Shown here one piece after another: positions 13,822 through 18,518 of a stretch of 18,691 nucleotides of DNA. Within the stretch, counting starts at the first letter, position 1. Every line of letters begins with the position of its first letter. The position numbers were made by a program, and so were the translations under genes. Below the pieces are notes generated by a model. The model did no database searches. It saw nothing but the letters and a program-made list of their open reading frames with translations, and was not told the DNA's origin. Where the stretch lies: positions 1-18,691 of the forward strand of contig JAPLYF010000081.1 of assembly GCA_026395675.1 (NCBI GenBank). The letters run 5' to 3'. This DNA comes from Candidatus Parcubacteria bacterium (GTDB taxonomy: Bacteria > Patescibacteriota > Patescibacteriia > CAIXNZ01).

Positions 13822-14046
13822 ATTTTGGGAGATAAATTCTTGGGCTATTTTACAGTTTTGCCGGTCTGGACAGGCATAGCCGCAGTAAAGTTCTCTCATT
13901 AGCCAGCCGAATTTTTTTACAAAATCAACTTTGGCTTCTTGTTCATCAACAATTTGCAAAAACCATTTATGATTTTGCAAATGGCGCAAAATGATTTCCC
14001 GTTCAGCGGCTAATAACTCATTTAGATGATTGCATTCCTCATGCAT
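13807..14046 (-). CDS. 79-aa protein with Cys-containing C-terminus, function unknown
   Basis: The ATG at 14046 is chosen because a perfect AGGAGG (14058-14053) lies 6 nt upstream; an in-frame TTG at 14052 touches that site and is unlikely. The product begins MHEECNHLNELLAAEREIIL, looks fully helical, and has a central basic/aromatic part (HLQNHKWFLQIVDEQEAKVD, FVKKFGWLMREL). It ends with C-x3-C-x5-C (CGYACPDRQNC) and KIAQEFISQ. With Cys 5 this could bind a metal or an Fe-S cluster, but that is inference. I do not recognise a family. It is a single-gene unit, divergent from the micropeptide gene, with its terminator fused to its 3' end. Confidence 0.65.
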   Translation of the reverse strand: MHEECNHLNELLAAEREIILRHLQNHKWFLQIVDEQEAKVDFVKKFGWLMRELYCGYACPDRQNCKIAQEFISQNADPK

Positions 14047-14155
14047 TGGCAACCTCCTTTTTATTTCTTTGTCAATAGCAAGTTGATTTAATTATATTAT
14101 AAAAGAATAAAAATTTAAATAATTAGGGGCATGTTGATAAGTGGGCTAAAAATTA

Positions 14156-14183
14156 TTGACATCTAAAGAATAATCATTATAAT
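14156..14183 (+). promoter_or_regulatory. consensus sigma70 promoter of the micropeptide gene
   Basis: Perfect TTGACA at 14156-14161, a 16-nt spacer and perfect TATAAT at 14178-14183; the best promoter in the window. Transcription would start near 14190, about 40 nt before the ATG. Confidence 0.8.
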
Positions 14184-14229
14184 TAATTTAAATACTCTAA
14201 AATATTTTAAAGCAGGAGGAAAACCAAAA

Positions 14230-14310
14230 ATGCAAAATATTTTGCAAATCAAGCGAGGGGGCATTCCTATTAATCCGGAAGACGAAGAAGAACAAGAAGA
14301 AGAATATTAA
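14230..14310 (+). CDS. 26-aa acidic-tailed micropeptide, function unknown
   Basis: This short frame has everything a real gene needs: a consensus promoter at 14156-14183, AGGAGG at 14214-14219 (10 nt before the ATG), a stop at 14308-14310, and a strong rho-independent terminator 24 nt later. The peptide starts MQNILQIKRGGIPINPED and ends EEEQEEEY: a short hydrophobic/basic head, a Gly-Gly turn and a run of Glu ending in Tyr. There is no signal peptide or Cys. GG could be read as a peptide cleavage site, but no peptidase or transporter is nearby. The transcript could instead be a small RNA whose frame is incidental, but the ribosome-binding site argues for translation. I know no family for it. 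Confidence 0.6.
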   Translation: MQNILQIKRGGIPINPEDEEEQEEEY

Positions 14311-14333
14311 ATTCTAGCCCCAATCATCCAATT

Positions 14334-14364
14334 GCTGCTCCACTACCAGGAGCAGCTTTTTTTT
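14334..14364 (+). terminator. strong terminator of the micropeptide transcript
   Basis: A perfect 8-bp GC-rich stem (GCTGCTCC 14334-14341 with GGAGCAGC 14349-14356), a 7-nt loop and eight consecutive T's (14357-14364). Confidence 0.9.
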
Positions 14365-14417
14365 GCATGCGAATATCTGATTCAAATGACGCGAATATAG
14401 TCACTCAATTTTTTTAA

Positions 14418-14452
14418 CTTTAAAAGGACCCATTGGCTGGATCCTTTTAAAA
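14418..14452 (-). terminator. terminator of the lipoprotein gene
   Basis: An inverted repeat with a TTAAAAGGA-type arm near 14419-14430 pairs with GGATCCTTTTAA (14439-14450). It is T-rich on the minus strand, just past the stop at 14472. Confidence 0.7.
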
Positions 14453-14471
14453 TTAGTTTTTATCTTAAAAA

Positions 14472-15086
14472 TTATTTACAGTTCAAACTTTTAAGGCATT
14501 GAGCTTTTGTTGCTGCATCTGAAATGCTATTGCAGGTGGAACACAATGATTGGTTGTTAGTATTTTGTAAGGCAGGCATATTGCCCAAATTCTGCTGTAA
14601 AGATTTGAGCATCTCTGAAAAATCGCTAAAGGTAACATCGCTGGGAGGATTAAACATTGATTGATCTGGAATCCAGTTATAACACTGGTAATCAAGCTTT
14701 TCCCCATAATTTTTATAATCCTGACTTTCTGTTTTTGCTTGAGCCGCTTCATTTTGCATATCGCTCAGTTTAATTTTCATGCCCTGGGCTTTGGTCAAAT
14801 CACTCCAGGAATACATCCAGGTTCCATCGGTAATAAAATGACCGGTCATATTCTGACCGCCGGCGTTGGTTTGAAAATCGCTGCGTACCATTGTGCCAGA
14901 AGAATAAGTTGTGCCTGACGTAATGTCAGTACCATCTTTGGCTTGCAAAACACATTTCATGTTTTTGTTTTGCTTAAGAAAGTCATCAATTGAACCGCTA
15001 AAGGACAGCGGCTTTTCCTGTTTGGGCGCGCCACAGGCGGCTAAGATTAAAAGAAGTGCGAAGCCCAAACCAAAAAGTTTTTTCAT
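14472..15086 (-). CDS. predicted lipoprotein with Cys-rich C-terminus, function unknown
   Basis: 204 residues. MKKLFGLGFALLLILAAC is a textbook lipoprotein signal with lipobox LAAC and C18 as the lipidated residue. The mature part has beta-rich segments (MKCVLQAKDGTDITSGTTYS, MVRSDFQTN, MTGHFITDGTWMYSWSD, MKIKLSDMQNEA) that read as successive hairpins. YQCYNWIPDQSMFNPPSDVTF and a Gln/Asn-rich linker come next. The last 25 residues contain four Cys (LCSTCNSISDAATKAQCLKSLNC). Strand repeats such as GTWMYSW recall LolA/LppX-like lipoproteins, but I cannot assign one. A TAAAAT hexamer 6 nt before the ATG and a second promoter candidate further upstream are both possible. Confidence 0.7.
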   Translation of the reverse strand: MKKLFGLGFALLLILAACGAPKQEKPLSFSGSIDDFLKQNKNMKCVLQAKDGTDITSGTTYSSGTMVRSDFQTNAGGQNMTGHFITDGTWMYSWSDLTKAQGMKIKLSDMQNEAAQAKTESQDYKNYGEKLDYQCYNWIPDQSMFNPPSDVTFSDFSEMLKSLQQNLGNMPALQNTNNQSLCSTCNSISDAATKAQCLKSLNCK

Positions 15087-15128
15087 AATTTTATTTTAAA
15101 TTATTAAAATAATTGAATTGCTGTGTTT

Positions 15129-15158
15129 ATTATACCTTTTATTAAAAATTATTGCTAA
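15129..15158 (-). promoter_or_regulatory. possible promoter of the lipoprotein gene
   Basis: On the minus strand TTAGCA (15158-15153), an 18-nt spacer and a perfect TATAAT (15134-15129) give a leader of about 35 nt. A TTGACT further up (15200-15195) lacks a good -10 partner. Confidence 0.35.
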
Positions 15159-15239
15159 TTAAGTCGCTTCTTAGATTATCATAAGCAATTTTAAAGTCAA
15201 TAAAAAAACTGGTTTAAAGTTAGATTATTTTTGTTTTAA

Positions 15240-15326
15240 CGGAGGCGAAAGGATTTGAACCTTTGATTCCCTTGCGAGAATACGACTTTTCGAGAGTCGC
15301 GCTTTCAGCCACTCAGCCACGCCTCC
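15240..15326 (-). tRNA. tRNA-Ser(CGA), intact
   Basis: On the minus strand: acceptor GGAGGCG with CGCCTCC, D arm GCTGAGTGGCTGAAAGC, anticodon stem CGACT/AGTCG with loop CTCGAAA (anticodon CGA), a long class-II variable arm, T arm with TTCAAAT, and discriminator G at 15240. CCA is not encoded. A TATAAT lies at 15344-15339, but where its -35 box should be there is the CCGC-type hairpin at 15360-15374. Confidence 0.95.
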
Positions 15327-15359
15327 TGGTTTCAAAATATTATATTGTACCAAACTTTT

Positions 15360-15374
15360 TGCCGCATAGCGGCA
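15360..15374. repeat. 15-nt mini-hairpin, CCGC-NNN-GCGG family
   Basis: TGCCGC-ATA-GCGGCA is a perfect 6-bp stem with a 3-nt loop. It shares its architecture and core with the hairpins near 17,980 and 18,450. It lies 34 nt upstream of the tRNA-Ser(CGA) 5' end. Confidence 0.75.
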
Positions 15375-15382
15375 CCCCGCCC

Positions 15383-15418
15383 GCTTTGCTTGCCTTGCCA
15401 AAGCAGGCCGAGGCAAGC
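15383..15418. repeat. complex inverted repeats between broken and intact tRNA-Ser
   Basis: Overlapping inverted repeats: GCTTGCC 15388-15394 with GGCAAGC 15412-15418, and GCTTTG 15383-15388 with CAAAGC 15399-15404. The block is GC-rich in an AT-rich setting and has no coding signal. Confidence 0.55.
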
Positions 15419-15430
15419 CAGAGGCGGTGG

Positions 15431-15488
15431 CGAGAGCTGCGCCTTTCCCGAAGGGATCTCTTCGGGACAACCGCTCGGCCACCTCTCC
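15431..15488 (-). pseudogene. broken tRNA-Ser(CGA): 5' half only, with a hairpin in the D loop
   Basis: Read leftward from 15488: acceptor strand GGAGAGG, TG, D arm starting GCCGAGCGGTT, then a foreign-looking hairpin (TCCCGAAG 15446-15453 with CTTCGGGA 15460-15467), then AAGGC closing the D stem, G26, anticodon-stem strand CAGCT and the loop start CTCG. The match ends there, inside the anticodon loop. The remaining anticodon bases C-G fit CGA, the anticodon of the intact gene about 100 nt further on. No 3' half (expected to contain AGCTG, a T arm and CCTCTCC) follows. Confidence 0.7.
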
Positions 15489-15500
15489 AAATATTTAAAT

Positions 15501-15551
15501 ATTAAAGTTATAAAGTCTATAAAGAATATTCAAAAACCTTATAACTTTAAT
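15501..15551. repeat. 13-bp perfect inverted repeat between recQ and the tRNA-Ser remnant
   Basis: ATTAAAGTTATAA (15501-15513) and TTATAACTTTAAT (15539-15551) are separated by 25 nt. There is no GC-rich core and no clean U-run, so it is not an obvious terminator, though it lies just past the recQ stop. It could be a weak terminator or a protein-binding site. Confidence 0.5.
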
Positions 15552-15615
15552 CCATGGATAATATAAATTAGTTATTGTAAATTGCAATCATTTCAATACT
15601 ATTTTAGGCATTTAT

Positions 15616-17769
15616 CTAGAGTGGAGAGCAACCCTTACCAATCCTTAAATGATTAATTACCGCTCTGATCTCGCTATAACTTACATCTTCGCCAAGCGCC
15701 TCTTTTAAAGGAGCCAACGGGTATTGGCCCTGTTTTTTAATAGCAGCGGTAATTCGCGGAATCTTGTCTAGCGGGACAAGGTCAGTTACTTTTACTTTCC
15801 CCTTCAAAATGTAAAAAGCCAGATGGTTTTCAATAGTTGAAGGATTGAGCCCTCGAATTTCGGCAATTTTCAAAATTGTTTTACCATTTTTAAAAAGGTC
15901 ATAAGAAATAGATTTAGTATCAGAATCAACTTCGCGCTTTGCTTTTCGCTCGCGCTTAGGAATTTTTTCGGAAATGTTGGAAGCCAAGCCATGCTTTGCG
16001 CAATAAGCAACAACAACATTAAGAAAAGGCTGGCCGTATTTAGCAAGTTTGACATCGCCAAAACCGGAAATTTTTCTAATTTCTTGTTCAGTTTGCGGTA
16101 AATAAGTTGCGAGTTCAAGCAAGGTGGCATCGGAAAAAATAATGTAGGCAGGAACATTTTCAGCTCGCGCCCAATTATTGCGGATTATTTTAAGCTCATT
16201 AAATAATTCTTTTTCATATGGCTTTTCGGCCAAGGCAGTTTCTTTTTTAGAAATAGTTTTGACCAAAAAAACCTGTTCTTTTCCCTGCAGAACAAGCGGT
16301 CTTTTTTCCGTCAGAGCAAGAATTGGATACTCACTCCCTATCTGTTTAAGATAGCCCATGGAAATCAATTCATGAAGATAACGGAACCAATCTTCTTTGG
16401 AAATATCATTGCCAATGCCATAAGTTTTTAAATTCTTGTGCACTTCTTTTATTTTTCCTGATTTGGAACCGCGTAAAAAATCAACCATATAGGTAAGGCC
16501 GTACCGACTTCCCAGCATTGCCACGGCTGAAAGCGCTTTTTGCGCAATCATTGTGCCATCAAATTTTTCACGGCTGCTAAGACAAATATCGCAACTGGCA
16601 CAATGATCGGACGCTTCTTCGCCAAAATAATTAAGTATTGCTTTGCGCCGGCAAGCGCTAACCTCGCAGAGTGACGCCATTTGAGAAAGTTTTCTCAACA
16701 TGATCCGTGATTGTTCAGGGTTGCCTTCCACTGTGGCAAATTTTTTAAGTTTAATAACATCGCCGCCGCTATAATACAAAATAGCGTCGCTTTTTAGTCC
16801 ATCACGCCCCGCACGGCCGGTTTCCTGGTAATAACTCTCAATATTTTTGGGCAGATCAGCGTGAATAACAAAACGCACGTTGGATTTATTGATGCCCATA
16901 CCAAAAGCAATCGTAGCCACAATGATTTTTACTTCATCTTTGGCAAACAAATCCTGACTTTCTTTACGGCAATCATTTGTCAGGCCGGCGTGATAAGGTT
17001 TGGCAGAAAAACCATCGCGCGTAAGTTTATCAGCCAATGCTTCGGTTGAATTACGGGATAATACATAAATAATTCCTGAATCATCGCGATGTTGATTAAG
17101 GTAATCAACCAGATGTTCATACATTCCGCGTTTAGGTTCCACAAAATAATGAATGTTTGGCCGGTTAAAACTGGAAATAAAAATTTTAGTGGTGTCCAGT
17201 TGTAATTTATTTAAAATATCATCGCGAGTAAGCTTGTCAGCGGTAGCTGTTAAAGCGATAATCGGCACGGTTGGAAAATCCTTTTTTAGAGATGAGAGCA
17301 TCCGATACTCCGGGCGAAAATCATGCCCCCAATGGGAAATACAATGAGCCTCGTCAATGGCAAACAAGGACACTTCTATACTTTTTAAAAAATCTATAAA
17401 TTGCCCGCCATTATTAAACAACCGCTCCGGAGCGATATAGAGCAGTTTAAGATCTCCCTGATTAAGCTGTTCATATACAGCCGAACATTCTTCCGCCGTA
17501 AGTGAAGAATTTAAACAGGACGCTTTAATTCCATTAACCCGCAGCGCATCCACTTGATCTTTCATTAAGGCTATCAAAGGCGAAATAACTACTGTGAGCC
17601 CGGAAAACAAAAGCGCTGGAATTTGGTAACAAAGAGATTTACCTCCACCGGTCGGCATCAGGACAAACGCATCCTGTTTCTGTAAAATAGTATTGATAAT
17701 TTCCGCCTGATTAAACCGAAACGATTCATAGCCGAATTTATCTTTTAAGATTTGAGATGGAGAATGCAT
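15616..17769 (-). CDS. recQ: ATP-dependent DNA helicase RecQ
   Basis: 717 residues from the ATG at 17769. The superfamily 2 helicase core is complete: FRFNQAEII (motif 0), Walker A MPTGGGKSLC (41-45), SPLIALMKDQ, DEAHCISHWGHDFRPEY (139-155), ALTATA, GIIYVLSRN, ATIAFGMGINK and QETGRAGRDG. The RecQ zinc-binding region has C368, C373, C390 and C393 (CEVSACRRK, CASCDIC). The RQC winged helix, an HRDC domain (about 525-605, with LPQTEQEIRKISGFGDVKLAKYG) and a C-terminal helix-turn-helix-like domain (about 640-717) follow, as in long RecQ proteins. RecQ unwinds recombination and replication intermediates. It stands alone between two tRNA-Ser debris loci and appears more GC-rich in codon use than its neighbours, so transfer is possible. 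Confidence 0.96.
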   Translation of the reverse strand: MHSPSQILKDKFGYESFRFNQAEIINTILQKQDAFVLMPTGGGKSLCYQIPALLFSGLTVVISPLIALMKDQVDALRVNGIKASCLNSSLTAEECSAVYEQLNQGDLKLLYIAPERLFNNGGQFIDFLKSIEVSLFAIDEAHCISHWGHDFRPEYRMLSSLKKDFPTVPIIALTATADKLTRDDILNKLQLDTTKIFISSFNRPNIHYFVEPKRGMYEHLVDYLNQHRDDSGIIYVLSRNSTEALADKLTRDGFSAKPYHAGLTNDCRKESQDLFAKDEVKIIVATIAFGMGINKSNVRFVIHADLPKNIESYYQETGRAGRDGLKSDAILYYSGGDVIKLKKFATVEGNPEQSRIMLRKLSQMASLCEVSACRRKAILNYFGEEASDHCASCDICLSSREKFDGTMIAQKALSAVAMLGSRYGLTYMVDFLRGSKSGKIKEVHKNLKTYGIGNDISKEDWFRYLHELISMGYLKQIGSEYPILALTEKRPLVLQGKEQVFLVKTISKKETALAEKPYEKELFNELKIIRNNWARAENVPAYIIFSDATLLELATYLPQTEQEIRKISGFGDVKLAKYGQPFLNVVVAYCAKHGLASNISEKIPKRERKAKREVDSDTKSISYDLFKNGKTILKIAEIRGLNPSTIENHLAFYILKGKVKVTDLVPLDKIPRITAAIKKQGQYPLAPLKEALGEDVSYSEIRAVINHLRIGKGCSPL

Positions 17770-17825
17770 GAAATATTTGTAGTGAATTTAATGTTTTATT
17801 TAATATCTAAAATGTGATTCTTGGC

Positions 17826-17913
17826 GGAGAGTGAGGGATTCGGCCAGTAATCAGGTTATTCAACCTGACTAGTACGACTGGCCGATCGGTCGAATGACCG
17901 ATCGAACTCACTC
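17826..17913 (-). repeat. nested palindromes fused to a tRNA-Ser-like 3' end
   Basis: An outer stem (GAGTGAG 17829-17835 with CTCACTC 17907-17913) encloses two arms. One is GGCCAGT 17842-17848/ACTGGCC 17877-17883 with inner CAGGTT 17852-17857/AACCTG 17862-17867. The other is a 9-bp hairpin, 17883-17891/17896-17904. On the minus strand the segment ends CGAAT-CCCTC-ACTCTCC-G (17842-17825), which reads as the T-loop end, T-stem strand, acceptor strand and discriminator of a tRNA-Ser. The palindromes sit where the T loop would be. Confidence 0.6.
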
Positions 17914-17922
17914 ATACTCTAT

Positions 17923-17973
17923 CGGAGGGAGCGAGATTTGAACTCGCGATACCTTGCGGTATACACGCTTTCC
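17923..17973 (-). pseudogene. broken tRNA-Ser(GGA): 3' half only
   Basis: On the minus strand, starting inside the anticodon loop: GGAAA, anticodon-stem strand GCGTG, a variable arm that folds (TATACC-GCAA-GGTATC), T arm GCGAG-TTCAAAT-CTCGC, acceptor strand TCCCTCC and discriminator G (17923). No matching 5' half is joined to it; two abutting 15-nt hairpins stand in its place. GGA is the anticodon of the intact tRNA-Ser 46 nt away. The sequence differs from the intact copy, so it is not a recent duplicate. Confidence 0.75.
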
Positions 17974-18007
17974 TCCGCGAAGCGGAGTTCCGCTACGCGG
18001 AACAAGC
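17973..18007. repeat. two abutting 15-nt CCGC-NNN-GCGG hairpins plus one copy of a 16-bp direct repeat
   Basis: CTCCGC-GAA-GCGGAG (17973-17987) is followed without a gap by TTCCGC-TAC-GCGGAA (17988-18002). The 16-mer GCTACGCGGAACAAGC at 17992-18007 recurs exactly at 18461-18476 in the same orientation. The hairpins abut the break in the tRNA-Ser 3' half. Confidence 0.8.
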
Positions 18008-18018
18008 TAAATAAAATG

Positions 18019-18105
18019 CGGAGAGTGGGAGATTCGAACTCCCGAGGGTCTTTCGACCCAACAGACTTTCCAGGCCTGCGCCATAAACCGCTAGGCGAAC
18101 TCTCC
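18019..18105 (-). tRNA. tRNA-Ser(GGA), intact
   Basis: On the minus strand: acceptor GGAGAGT with ACTCTCC, D arm GCCTAGCGGTTTATGGC, anticodon stem CAGGC/GTCTG with loop CTGGAAA (anticodon GGA), class-II variable arm with GGGTC-GAAA-GACCC, T arm GGGAG-TTCGAAT-CTCCC, discriminator G. CCA is not encoded. It begins 6 nt after the GIY-YIG stop codon, so it is either cotranscribed with that gene or uses a promoter inside its end. Confidence 0.95.
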
Positions 18106-18111
18106 AAAATT

Positions 18112-18408
18112 TTAAAACTTTAATAATTGATTGGTTTTCTTTTTTAATCTCATCGTCTTGTTGAATTGTCCTAGTAATCTTTTAAACAATATACCGCCTT
18201 TGTATTGTTTAATTTCTAATTCCCTTCTGTAGGCCTCTGATTTTGTTTTATATGCTTCAGTATAAATAATTTTCCATGGTAGATATGGCTTAGTTGATTT
18301 TACCTTGCCAGTATTGTGTTTCCAAAGTCTATATTTAATATCGTTCGTATGGCCAATATAATATCTGCCATTTTTTAAGCTTTGTAAAATATAAACAGTA
18401 TAATTCAT
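18112..18408 (-). CDS. small single-domain GIY-YIG nuclease (UPF0213/YhbQ-like)
   Basis: 98 residues from the ATG at 18408. The frame stays open upstream through a palindrome and tRNA debris, which is not protein-like. The domain has the GIY strand as TVYIL (4-8), the YIG strand as YYIGHT (16-21), catalytic-type Arg in YRLWKHN (R27), VKSTKPYLPWKIIYTE (36-51) and the metal-binding Glu region SEAYRRELEIKQYKG (E63). The essential residues are present, so it may be active. The last 15 residues (MRLKKKTNQLLKF) exceed the usual family end and may be read into flanking DNA. It lies between the 5' and 3' parts of a broken tRNA-Ser, 6 nt before an intact tRNA-Ser(GGA), inside a pair of 16-bp direct repeats. 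A role in moving this element is inferred. Confidence 0.85.
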   Translation of the reverse strand: MNYTVYILQSLKNGRYYIGHTNDIKYRLWKHNTGKVKSTKPYLPWKIIYTEAYKTKSEAYRRELEIKQYKGGILFKRLLGQFNKTMRLKKKTNQLLKF

Positions 18409-18438
18409 ATTTTTGTATATTAAACACAATGCTCTCTG

Positions 18439-18469
18439 CCGCGTAGCCCCGCGTCGCGGGGCTACGCGG
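18439..18469. repeat. 31-nt perfect palindrome upstream of the GIY-YIG gene
   Basis: Two exactly complementary 15-nt arms (18439-18453 and 18455-18469) flank one central base. The centre reads CCCCGC-GTC-GCGGGG, the same 6-3-6 core as the mini-hairpins. The right arm overlaps the second copy of the 16-bp direct repeat (18461-18476). Confidence 0.85.
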
Positions 18470-18474
18470 AACAA

Positions 18475-18511
18475 GCGTGCGCACTCCCGCATTGCGGGAT
18501 GCGAACTCTCC
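18475..18511 (-). pseudogene. broken tRNA-Ser: 5' part with a hairpin in the D arm
   Basis: On the minus strand from 18511: GGAGAGTTCGC, identical to the first 11 nt of the intact tRNA-Ser(GGA). Then a 15-nt hairpin (TCCCGC-ATT-GCGGGA on the plus strand, 18485-18499) lies where the D loop belongs. TGC, G and the strand CACGC (18479-18475) follow. CACGC is an exact complement of GCGTG, the anticodon-stem strand of the 3' half at 17,964-17,968, and does not match the intact gene (CAGGC). It breaks off at the end of the anticodon stem into the 16-bp repeat. Confidence 0.6.
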
Positions 18512-18518
18512 AAAATAT

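Noticed and set aside
14052..14052. TTG start for the 79-aa gene
   Set aside because: It directly touches the AGGAGG, leaving no spacing; the ATG at 14046 has 6-nt spacing.
15225..15482. 85-residue leftward open frame containing GGVAEWLKARLSKSRIL-type sequence
   Set aside because: It runs through tRNA-Ser(CGA), the hairpins and the broken tRNA half; this is the usual false protein made by translating a tRNA gene.
17919..18107. 62-residue leftward frame and its opposite-strand counterpart across the tRNA-Ser(GGA) locus
   Set aside because: They are translations of the intact tRNA-Ser(GGA), the 3' half and the palindromes.
17973..18499. Possible CRISPR array from the short GC-rich repeats
   Set aside because: The repeats are palindromic, differ in sequence and are not regularly spaced with unique spacers; no cas gene is present.
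18409..18513. N-terminal extension of the GIY-YIG protein by 35 residues
   Set aside because: The added residues are encoded by the 31-nt palindrome and tRNA debris; the domain starts cleanly at MNYTVYIL.
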